NCBI RefSeq assembly: GCF_902459465.1
Contig: NC_047062.1
Coordinates: forward strand, 33,722,673-33,786,672
DNA length: 64,000 nucleotides
Source: Asterias rubens
Taxonomy: Eukaryota; Echinodermata; Asteroidea; Forcipulatida; Asteriidae
Direction: 5' to 3'
Part shown: positions 32,253 to 44,100 of the stretch, piece by piece
How positions within the stretch are numbered: position 1 is the first letter of the stretch
How the letters are laid out: every line of letters starts with the position of its first letter
The notes under the pieces: generated by a model
Told to the model about the DNA's origin: nothing
Databases searched by the model: none
The model's input: only the letters and a program-made list of their open reading frames with translations
Program-made: the position numbers and the translations under genes

Positions 32253-33760
32253 ATTTGATACTGTGTGATTTATGGACGGTTTTTATTCTTTAAACAAGGT
32301 TGATTATAAAATAATATTAATTTATGGACATACTGGGCTAACACTGCTGGTGCAACATTATGTGCCGCTTAATGAACCAAATAGAAAAAACACAAGAATT
32401 ATATTTTGTGAGTGCAGTTGTATTGGTTTTTATTCATTCATTTTTAATCACTATTTATATTTTTTTTTTTAAAGTTACTGCAGGGTGTTTTGCCTGGGTA
32501 AAAGATGTAGACGTGTTAAACCAATTTGTTGGTATGAATGTTTTATGTGAAACTTTGGAATTTATGAAGCGATTGCTGATTGACAAATGTAAGAAAAGGT
32601 GATTCAAAGTGAAACAATTAACAGAATGAACTTTCTGAGTGTATTGCTTGGTAACAGGAAACATTCACAAGCAAAACGGATCATGTTGATGGGATCCTGC
32701 TATAGTTGTTTTATTAATCCATTTTGTACCTGTTTCCTTGTGGAGCAACTCAGTCTTTAGAGTTCCTCTATGGAGGTCCTTTTGTTTTCCCTTTTTCATT
32801 TTATCCTTGGTTTCCAAGGTACGGGAAAATCGTCCCCCCCCCCCCCCCACACACACACCCGCAGTTGCCATTATCTAATAATACCTTTTTCACTTTTGTG
32901 CCTCAATACACTGCCTCAAAACTTGCAGCTTGGTTTAGGTTAAGTTTCAAGCATCGGACAGTACGTCTTAATAATGATAATGATTTCAGTAAATAATTAC
33001 AGCTAGACAAAAAATAATGAAGCCAAGTTGAGATAAAACACTGTGCAATTATCTTGATTTCTTCAATGCAGGTTAAAATAATTCAATGTGCTGAGAATAG
33101 ACAATAAAACTAATAATATTTTTAAATGTAAAAAGTATGAATGAAAAATATTTATTATTTCAAAAAGTAATACTGACATACTGACGATCTTTAATCCTTA
33201 CCACTTTACTCCTATTGGTTCATAGCCACCAATTGATAAAAAAAAGAACTTTGATTGGCGATAATTTTCCCGATTTGTCTGGATCCCTTCCCTTAATCTG
33301 GGTGTTTCAAATCAAATAGCATTAAGTAGACAAAAATTCAAATACAAAAAATGTGAAAACCTTCCCGATTCAACCGAACAGGTTCACTGTAATTTGGTGT
33401 GAAATTTGAGGAATTTTCAGCAGGATATACCAGCAAGTTGTTAGTTGGACATCTATCATTACAACTTTTTAGAGGTTAATTTGGCTTGGTGTTGAATGAG
33501 CCATTAGCTGATGAAAGTCCCCTTGGAGTTTGGTGCATTGAAGTCTGGTCCTATAATCCTAGGGGGAAGACTGACTGCATTCTTTAGTCTCACCCTACCA
33601 AATAGAATCTCTGACCTTGTTATGCAGTATATAGGCGCATGTAAAGCATACATACTGATCTTAACAGTTTACTTCAGGTGGCATTCAATTGTGTCCACAT
33701 CTGACAGTGGTCGTATGTGCTTCAGCAAGCCAGAGTACTTCAATTTGGTGTAATCTGGGA
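32253..33760. other. Intergenic DNA between converging genes
   Basis: No exon is supported. A C-run with CACACACA follows at about 32836-32860. Confidence 0.4.
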
Positions 33761-34194
33761 AATTAAAGCCATTGGACACTTTCGGTAAACCTGTGAAATT
33801 AAAGCCATTGGACACTTTCGGTAAACCTGTGAAATTAAAGCCACTGGACACTTTCGGTAAACAGTATTGTCCAATGGCCCACACTTCGTGTATCACAACT
33901 TATATATAAAATAACAAACCTGTGAAAATTTAGGCTCAATCGGTCATCGGAGTCAGGAGAAAATAACGGGAAAACCCACCCTTGTTTCCGCACGTTTCAT
34001 GACATATGTTTACTATAATCTCGTTGTCGAGAATTGATCATTGTTTTAATGTTGTTTCAGAAAGTAAAGCATTTCATGGAATAATATTTCAAGAGAAGTC
34101 TTTTATCATTACCTTCTGTAAACCCTGTAAGTTATTTGTAAATCTGTGAACTTTTATTTTTTCTCTGTTCCGAAAGTGTATAATGGCTTTAAAG
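33761..34194. mobile_element. TTAAAGCCATTGG element, copy 2, with triplicated left end
   Basis: The left terminus AATTAAAGCCATTGGACACT plus TTCGGTAAAC occurs three times at a 36-base spacing (33761, 33797, 33833). The body is shared with 23966-24331, and one right end lies at CCGAAAGTGTATAATGGC (TTTAAA to 34194). Tandem duplication of a single transposon end is unusual. Confidence 0.82.
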
Positions 34195-34285
34195 TTGTTT
34201 TAAAAGTGAACTTTAAAGAAAATCCTTTGAGAAAATACATTTGAATCAACATAAAAAAATATTCTTTGGAACTTTCTTGGAGATT

Positions 34286-34484
34286 TGGGCCCTATTTAAT
34301 AAAACCTGTCAGCATGAAAAATTGCTAAGCACGGAAAAGTATTGCTTAACAGAAACATGTTACCATACCAGCCAAATAACATAAAGTTAACGTTGTTGTT
34401 ACTGGTGCCAAACTCATTGTTGTTTAGCAAATAAACTCGTCAAGTAGTACATTTTGCTTAACATTTTTATGAAATTTGGCCCTG
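34286..34484. mobile_element. Foldback MITE (GCTAAGCA family), third copy
   Basis: TGGGCCCTATTTAATAAAAC on the left and the inverted TTTTTATGAAATTTGGCCC on the right, with ATTGCTAAGCACGG and ATTGCTTAACAGAAAC between and the TACCAGCCAAATAAC core. Same family as 6396-6549. Confidence 0.7.
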
Positions 34485-37400
34485 TTGGTGTTTTTAAAAT
34501 ATGAAAGCTTACTAGCGTTGACTGGACTTCATAGTGCAACTGAGACTGCCGTTCTTAGGGGGCTAGGAAGCCTGCATTGGGTACATTTTGATTTCCTTAT
34601 TAACAGCTGTGTTAGAATCAGAGGAGTCAGCCAACAAGGACATGTACCATAGAAATCACAAATCACTTAGGCTTTAGTCATATAATGGAAAATATCCAAC
34701 AAACTTGAATAATAAACATACCATAAATGAAATCTGTAGAGTTGAGTGATAGATAGGGTGTATGTGGTGATGTTTGACAGCCTTGGCTGTAACTAGGTAT
34801 TATGTAGGACTCTTGTGGCCTAACCCTGGCTGAACTACCATTTTCTACTCAGTGTAGATTTCCCTGTCTTATGGGATTGCTGTTCCTCTAGAGACTTAGA
34901 ACAGTGGGACATCTAACCGAGTTACTGGCACGCAACATAACAGGGTCTCGGGAATTTATTGAGTATTCCATGGAACTCAATCATATCATATTTATTGCTT
35001 GGGTTTGTGGGTTGGAATGTTTTACCAATGATGATATAATGCTTGATGTCAGATCAGATGTTTTGCATCTCAAAATTAATTGCTGCATGCGATTAATGAT
35101 ATATATTGCTTTTCTTTTTGGTATAAAGATTTTTTTTTTTGGGGGGGGGCATCTTTTCATTACAGGAAGAATTTATTTATTTATTTGTTATTTGTATTTA
35201 TTTATTTTGTATTTTTTTGACAGATTACACAATAATGTTTCTTAGTGAAGATCACGTTATGCGCAGAACCCTTGTCCCCCTTGAGATCATAATAATGCCA
35301 CCCCATTCCCTTCCTGGTCACATCTTTGGCTGCAATTCAATCATCAATTGACTGTATCTTGCACTTAGATGTCTTTCATATGATTCTTGCAATAAATGAA
35401 GTTATTATATGAACTTTGGACAGTTCAGTTCATTAAGCACATTTTGGGGTCATGTTACCATCTTCTTTAGAGACATTGGTTGTGTTGATTGATTTTTATT
35501 TTAGTTTGAGTTTAAGTCTCAAAGTAGAACATTTGAATCATTCAACATGGTGGTAGAATGTAGAAACTGTTTCTCTCAACACCATTGCATTTTTGGTGAT
35601 GACTAATGAACTTTGTCATGTTTTGCTCACAAAATAATTGTTTTTGTAATCTTATGAATATTTTCACAAAATAGAAACAGGAATAGACACATGTCATTGT
35701 CGGACTGTGACTCAAATCAGAGGTGTTAAAAAACAAGCGTTGCTCATTTTTCTAAAATGAATTCATTTGACTTTACATCAATCATCATAACTCAGTGACT
35801 AGTTTGCAGAATTCTCCCCCTTCACCTTGACTTGTCCCTCTTTGGATATGATTTGGACTTAACAACGGAAGTGATGTGGACTCGGTGCCACTGGCAAAAT
35901 CTTTCAAGCTTGCCAAGTGTTATAGGCAAGTGTTATAGCGCAGTGTAGCTGCGCAATGTGGCCTAGTAATTATTATTGGTTAGACAGGATTTACACAAAT
36001 GCATCAGGGAAATGCTACATGGTTTAAAGTCACTTTATGTTTAGCCATAAAATAAATCAAGTGAGTAACATATATTGTGGCTGTTTGATCACTATCAGTT
36101 TGCTGTATGGTTGTAAGTACTGTGTCCAATTCACATGACAATTCCTAAAAGTAGCTAACTTTGATTATATCACGGTGTGGGGAATTGAATGCCTTCAAAG
36201 GGATCAATATAACATACAGTTAATTCTGTCTTGTCTAAATTAATTATTCTAAACGATTATGGATAAACCATAAAATGCCCAGACAAGTTCATCACAAATG
36301 TACAGCCTCAAAGCAGTTTTAAACATTTTGATGCATTTACCTTGTGTGAAAATGTTTTTACTCTTTAAAATCAGTAGGCCTAATGTGTTGTGGCAAGTTT
36401 CATTTTTAATAACTTGGACTAATTTGGTGTTCTCCTCTACACCTGCCATCAATTCATAAATTCCTGGAAGTGTTGACTTTCTTCCGGATGACACATTTTA
36501 CATTCCATAATCATAGATGATTGATAGCAAGCTACTGAATAAGATGTTAAATATAAATGTACTTAGTGTAACATCAATCTTGTAATAAGTATGCAACAAT
36601 TCCCCAATGACTATGGGATAGTTCAGGGTGCTTTCTCTCAATGATCCACTCTCAAAAAGAATTTACAAACTCTAGACAAAAACAAGAAAATAAATCCATT
36701 GGTTTGTCAAGCCATTAAAGTAACTATAATATAAACCAAGTGTATGGGTAAAGACAAGATAGTATTAGCGAACTTCAGAAACCCACCATTATTTGTTCTA
36801 AATAATTAAGATTAAAGGGGGTTATCACGCCATGTAAAAAAGAAGGAAAATAAGTTTATAGGAACAAAATTATTGCATAAATGGAAAGGTCAAGCAGGGT
36901 AATTCTTGTACAATCAGCAAAGTGGTAAGACCACCAAACTGTGCAATCAATGCTGATTCATACGTCATCTTTCAACAACCCAAAAAACCACAGTGTGTAA
37001 ATATGAAATTTCCTGAGAATAGATCCTTCAAAATAATGAGTAATTTTGTTATTGTAGGTGTCTGGAACCAAGATAATTACAGCGTTGGGTTATCTTAGAT
37101 AAATTTTCCGATAGTATTCTGAATTGAAGGAAATGTGATTTAGGTTGACAAAATAGAATGAGCTGTTGCAAACTGCTAATTTACCAAATTTGGTTATATG
37201 CACAAAGTAGTAATGGTGTGACGTTTTGGTCCCTTTAGCTGACTTTCTCATTTTGTGAGATAATAAGGTTGTTCATCAATATTGCCATGTCCTTAAATTA
37301 CTATTGATAATTACCCCAGACAGTTTCGCTTTTGCCATTGCTGGAGAGGGCGTCACGAGGGGCTGATAAAGACATAACTAGAGCTGTTTTGGCTCGGGCC

Positions 37401-40305
37401 TTTATCGCAACAGCCCCAACCCTGCCGGTTTTAAACAGCTGTTTATGAACTTGTCCACTACTCTTTTATTACCTTACTATTACAATCATGGCAAAGCTAG
37501 AAGATATACCATTATGTGAATGTGTTTCAATACTTGGCAGGAAAAATGCGATATGTTAGTAACCAATCTTTATTGTGAATGGCTTTTTTTGGTATGAACT
37601 AAGTAGAAATTCAGTAAGGGTTTGCCAGCGACATAACAAAATAAAGAGCAAGTCACTTTCTGTGTATTTCATTCCAGAGGAAGGTTCTTTAATTTTGTAC
37701 ATAGTTTTTACAGTGTTTTTCTTACAAAGTTTCGATGTAGACTAAACAAGGGTTTATTTCCTTTAAGATAATCTTGTAAACAAGCAAAGAAACAAGGAAC
37801 TATACAAGACTGCTTGGTATATGAACCAAATTCATCTTTAATTGAACTTTCAAATACCAATTGGGTTATTTTAAAATCAGTGTGCTATACCTTCTAATTA
37901 AAAGGGTTTTCTGCACATATTATTATTGTTTCTATAATTAATAAGAATGAATAAATACATGTATTTACAGGTGATGTATGTGGATACACATAAGGGAGGA
38001 GAGCCTTTTGGTAGTTTATGTTCATGGAGTGGGGATGGGAAACTTTTGTCCTAGCAATGTCAAAATGGAGAGTGATTTAAAACAATCAATATTACTTCAG
38101 TTAAATTAAAAACACACTACTATCTAGTAGTCTTTTCTAATTAGAGCATCAAGTTAGGAAATGTTTTAATAGTCTTGCCAGCGTGAACTATTGGACATAG
38201 ATGGCCAAAGGCGCACAAATGGGAACAGAAGTTTAACAGGGATAGTAATTATAAAATGAAGTATGTAGTTTTGTCTGTCATATATTCAAAGCCACATGAG
38301 GATTGTGGTTTTAAAAAAAGTTAAAAAGGCCAAGTGTAACGAGGACAGAAATTTGTTTTATTACATGTACGTGTATTTGGTTTTACAAACAAAATCTGAT
38401 TGGTCCTATGTTGTCCAGAGGCCTCTAAAGGGATAGTTATCAACTAACGTTAAGAAAGCCTTTCCCAAGCTATTTTAGAAATTACCAGTTAAGAATGACA
38501 ATTATAGGTAAATTCGTTGACATAATTGGGTCACAAAAGCGTCTGTTCAATGCTCAACGTCTTGACTTGTTTTGCGTATTTTCCATTGTTTCCTATGGCA
38601 ATATCTCAGTTTTACTGGCACAATATTTGTGTGTTGGTTTTTTCATCATTTTCATGTCTGTCTTTATTTCATACCTAATACTTTTCAAATGACCTTGTAA
38701 CTGCTAGGTCACAGATGAATTTATTAAGTTTTGCTATAAACAATGGGGAAGAGCTTGTACAAGAAAAGACTGGGACATTAATAGTAATTGTTTGACTCTC
38801 GCATGCCTGTCTTACCCATTATACAAAGTTATCTTTTGGCCATTAGTGTGGAATTGCGTACATTTATCAGTTGATCCCTTTAGGTCCCCGATTAATGCTT
38901 GAGACTAAGATGTTACCCACATTAAGGATATGTGCCTTCCTGTGTTGCTTAGATCAAGCTTAAGGGATTTCCTTCAACAAATCCCTGTGCTTATGTACGT
39001 CTCCTCAAACAGCAAACACAGGCCTTACAAGTCAGATTACTCTGTACATTACATATACTTAGTATTTTTAAATACCTTTTTGGTTTGCTGAAATGTATTT
39101 GTTTATGAATACTTACAGGAAAAAAATACACTTTTTACAAGCTAGGCAAATTGCGTTCTCTTAAAAATCATTAACTTATATATTCTACAGATAAAAACTT
39201 AAGCAATAGGGGCCTAATAACAATTGGGCTTAATAACAAAGCAAGGCCATTCACTTTGTAAGCACAAATTAACATTGTAATTATAATTGGTTAAAATTAA
39301 TCTTGACAGTGTTCAATTGGAACCCTGACTTTAATCCCAATCTATCCATAAAGTGATTTGTTTATTTACATGCTTGGTGGATTTTCTTTTTGCCATTCAG
39401 TTCTCCCTTTTTCATGGCAACTCTTCAGACAAATAATACTTACACCTTCAAGTTTTGTTTCTAACAAAGTGCACCTACTTATAAAAGCTCCAGTGCTTGA
39501 TCACATTTGTCCCATCTTGTCTGTTGGTCACGTACTTAACAACCAATTAATTACCCAACAATAACACAATTTTACCAAACAAATTTTTGAATCAAGTATA
39601 CATATATTACAAGTATTTGGTGTTAAACCACAACTTCTTCTAGAACACTTAGGCAGGGGTCACTTAAAGATTGTTACTTCAATTAACTGCAAAATGTTCT
39701 TTGGTGTTTGTTGATTCCCCAGTGTTTTGTAAGTTACTGCATGACACGTTAACTCACATTTGTGTGATTGTTTACACCCCCCAAGGGTTAGTAAAACAAT
39801 AATGAGAGACAACCTTTTAAAATGCAGCTCCCCCCCCCACTGTAATACCAAACAACTTGATGCATAGATCTGTCAGATTTAAGGTTAACAGCTGACTGCC
39901 ATTAACATGATCAAATCATTCACCAACTCCACCAACTTTATCACTTCCTTTCCAAATGTTGCCTCAAGGAGACGAGGTATTTCAGTGAAGAAACCTTGCT
40001 TTTATTCTATTCTATTTTAACGCCGCTTTAAGGACAGCGACAAACCTAAGTTATTTTTGTCAAATAGTAATTTGCTAAAATCATATATGTCAGTTTTACA
40101 TAATCACAACTTTTATTTAAAAATCTTGGCTGTAAAAGGTTATGTTCAACAGCTTTGGTTTTTATTTTTAATCTTAGAAAAAAATCTGATTTTGGTTTCA
40201 GCCTTGAAGATTTGTTCTTAATGTACAAGGAGGTTATAAATAGGCCTAGCTCTTACGACTTACAAATGATCAAAGCAATTTCCCACAGGGATAAAGAATT
40301 TTGTT
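34485..40305. other. Long stretch without recognised genes
   Basis: AT-rich, with T- and G-runs near 35130-35150 and one dispersed GTGTGACGTTTTGGTC motif near 37215. Several open frames of 60-113 codons lack splice or domain support. Part of it may be the 3' UTR of the minus-strand SMOC-like gene, but no signal fixes its end. Confidence 0.4.
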
Positions 40306-40560
40306 TTTACCCATACACCGATGTGTGTTAGCACTGTACACTCAGCATTTTCCCGAGTTCTGTGAAAAACTCACAGCAAATTACTTGGGTGCAATTCGAA
40401 CCCATAACCTTTGCATTTCTAGACAATAGATGGCTGCTCTATAATTGCAAAGGTCAACGGTTCAAATCCCATCCAAGTAATCTATGTGTGATTTTTTCAC
40501 ATAACTTGGGAAAGTACTATAAAGAGTAGGTGCTAACGTATAAAGTGGATAAAACCAAAA
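40305..40560. repeat. Inverted pair of SINE-like copies
   Basis: TTTTACCCATACACCGATGT, TTCTGTGAAAAACTCACAGC and the reverse-complement B box GGTGCAATTCGAACCC run leftward. From about 40440, GGTTCAAATCCCATCCAAGT, ATTTTTTCACATAACTTGGG and TAAAGTGGATAAAACCAAAA run rightward. The two halves are approximately complementary, giving a palindrome of about 250 bases. Confidence 0.65.
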
Positions 40561-40844
40561 TGAATATTCGTTCAGCCGTACTGAATGAAACAATTTCGCA
40601 ATAACTACCTTTTCTTTGTGTAGAGATAAAGGGACACTTGTTTCTTACTATTTCCAAATCAATCAACATTGGTGTATGATGTGATGAGCATTATTGCTAT
40701 AGTTTAGGATGAGTCATCTCTCAGTACTATTGAAGGAGCTTGTAGGTACACAGAGCAATCCCTGTGTTCTTGCCTCATGTCAATCTGTCAACTAAAATAC
40801 AAATCAAACAACATTTGATTAGTCTTGGTTGGAGGGTAGCTAGT

Positions 40845-40945
40845 GGGGCAGTGATTAACAGCATGATACTTCACAGAGGCAATTGCCTTCCTTACCCCCT
40901 TGGTGCCCTTGAAATGCTCCAGAAGAAATTAACAATTTCAGGACT
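40845..40945 (-). repeat. GGCACCAAGGCAATGAC repeat family member
   Basis: TTCACAGAGGCAATTGCCTT, CCTTGGTGCCCTTGAAATGC and TTAACAATTTCAGG match the family that forms arrays at 44072 and 54050. Confidence 0.65.
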
Positions 40946-41169
40946 TGAACCCACAAAGTATGAATGTATTTATCCGTTTATTTCCGTTTGTTAGGGAAGC
41001 GCCATCATAGTATAGTAAACTGTTCTCCCTTGGGGCCGAGGAATGAATGCCTGTATATGATGGTGGCTTAAGTGTTATAATAATAATTATTTTCAAGTAC
41101 GCGCTAATCCCCCAATCAGAATTGCAGAAAGGAGTGGTGATAAAAACCTATACTGCACGGCTAATATCA

Positions 41170-44100
41170 CTACCTGCGTCTTGTGTGTTCTATGTCACTC
41201 GCCAAGTTTGCTTGAAGATAAATATGTTCGTCCTTGTTGGATATAGAATTTGAGGCATTGTTGGATATGGGACGCAGAAGCGCTATATTTTTCCGTATTC
41301 CACTCGCGCTTGTGTGATAACTTATATAATAAAGACTTGTAATGTGCACATATCCACCCTGCTGAGTGTTGAAGGCACAGGAAACGTGCACCTGATGAGG
41401 GACTGGAACCCACGACCCTGGGATAAAGTACAAATTAAATTTACTAGTCAAAATAATTTCTTTTAGAGTTCCATCAACCTATTGCTAGTACAATGTTGCT
41501 CAAAATGTTTACTGGACCTTAGGTTACTACAAACGCTTAATAGTAAACTTGCCGGTACAACCATGTTTAAGATCTCTTTTGAGGAAGTGTTGGCTCTGAA
41601 ATAAGCCAGTTTGGTCTTGACGTTTTAAATAGCATACTTTGCTCATCTTCAGGAGAGTATACTCTGCTCGTCTTTCTCCTAAAGACGAGTAGAGTATGCT
41701 GTTTAAAACTAGGCCTAATATACAGACAGAGTTATGTGTGTTAATGCAGCTGATATACTTACTGAATGGGTTTGAGCCGGAGGGTAGTGGTGATGGGTTG
41801 CCTGTAAATAAAGCAAAGTTAGATGCAACATGCAGCCTGGTCAGAAACATTAAGCAAGCAAGTCAGTAACTAACATGAATGGACAGACAAACGCACAACA
41901 AAATCACTTTTAATACATGTTAAATTTACATTGAAGATAAAAAGTACTATTCAGTGTATAGATCGTATCAAATAACATCTTTGTTGCTATGCTCTATTGA
42001 TATGGTCTATTGGTAAGACCAAATAATGTCTTTAATCCTTGAAAAAAATTCAGCTTGTATTAATGGTCGCAGTACTCGCTGCTAGATGATAGGAATCAAA
42101 CTGCCTCTAGCCACCGTGCAACCTCCACGGTCTAGTAGTAAGACATTGGTGTAGAATTGCAAATGTCATGGGTTCTAATCACACACAAGTAATAAACTGG
42201 TGGATTTTGTTCACAGGACTCAGGAAAGCACTGAGGTTACAGTGACTAAACCACATCATGTGTAGGTAAACAAAATTACAATCATTTCAGATGCAAAATT
42301 CAAAGTAAATACAATTCCCTCTGTTTGTCTTGATTGTGATGTGATGACGATAACTTAACAAATTGTACCACTTTATTATTTGCCTTAATTGAAGTGCATT
42401 CCCCTCTTGATTTACAGAGCGTTGTAATCTGTGGGATTTATATATTCAACCCCTCAAAGAATGAACAATGTTAAAGTGTTAGTTTTCATGAATGAGTTGG
42501 GTTACTTGATGCTGCCATTAATGGTTGGTTTTAGGGTCATTCCATGTCAAATCAACCAATGGGGGTATGGGTCTCATCTCAGATAGAGCTGAAATTATTT
42601 TTAAATACTCATCTATGGGTATAATGAACACACTCACTCACTCACTTGACCAAAGTTTGTTTGAGTCGGGCTCAGCAGTGACTGACCACACAACTCTGTC
42701 CTGCATACAGCTGATTAGCTCTTTCTTGGTTGTTTACTCCTGCAGACTCGATCAGGGTCTTGAGCAGAGTCTTGGTGGGTCTTCTGGGACTGCGCTTGCC
42801 TTGTGTAGGCTCCCACATTTCAATTTTTATAAATGGATCATTATACCTATAGATGAGTATTTAAAATTAATTTCAGCTAAATCTGAGTGGTGATCCATCC
42901 CCATTTTCAGAATATTTGTTGATTAGACACAGAATGAAATCTGTGTGATAAACCAACACATTGCTACGCTGTTGATGTAAGAGCCAAGATTGAAACTTAC
43001 CATTTCTAACTTCCAGACACGTCAACCATTCTCCCATTGAGATATCAAGGTTGTCATCTTCATCACAATACTTCATAAAGTTGCGTTTACACTTTTTAGC
43101 AGCACTGTTGATTTTTTGGATTTCAGTTTTAAAATCAATGTACTCTCTTCTCTCCAGTAGATTATTTCCACTTACATCGAGTTGCTGGAATTTCCAGCGG
43201 GCAAGTCGCTCTGATGAAGTCCTAAAAACAAAATAGTTTGAGCAAATAGTTTACTTGTATATGTGCAGTTCAGTTATAAAGTCCACTCTGAGGAATAATC
43301 TTTGTATGACAATTATAGTTATATTAACTTTGGTTTTACCCTTATACACCAACGTGTATAAGCACTGTATACATGTGTACTCGGTAGTTTCCTGAGCTCA
43401 CTAAAAAATCACAGGCTGTTACTCGTTTGAGATTTGAACCCACAACCCTTGCAATTCTAAAGCAGTGTCTTACCATTAGATCATCAAGATTGCCGGTAGC
43501 TAGAGGCAGTTCGAATCATATTAGCAGCGGGTACCGCAAAGATAGATAGATGTTGTACCTTTATTCCATATTCATGATCTTCAAATTGTAATTTCAAACT
43601 CCATGCAGTTTATTTACTTTAATCTATAAGTGCAAGCTTATATCACACAAAAAAAAACACTTTTGAAAACAGCGAGCAATGTCCCCAAGGTACAACATGG
43701 AGGTATGCCAAACTTGTAATAACCCCTTGGGATACAATGTCCCTCAACAACTGTAGAAATTATAATACTGTACCGACAAACAAGACGAAACAACAGATGT
43801 CCAAAGTAATGTACCAACATAGATCAATTACAAGAAAACATTAACCATACTAAGTGCAATCAAACTTAATATATTCATTCAGATTCAGAACAAGACGTTT
43901 GGAGCCAGACTGATTATAGCCCATGTTTGGTTTGTAACCCTATACAGACCAATGCAGGGATGTATGCTTCGTTCTCAAAAGGACAAGAGCACCAAGATAT
44001 TCTCTTCCTGGTAAAGGGCACCCTACGAGTCAATTGTAAATTTCTGTTGGAGCATTCCAAGGGCACCAAAGCAATGACTAGGGGGCATCAAGGCAATCGC

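Noticed and set aside
40022-40056. Alternative last SMOC-like exon (minus strand, ending in Lys-Arg-Arg)
   Set aside because: The phase would fit, but the acceptor has almost no pyrimidine tract; the candidate at 41170-41210 is closer and better.
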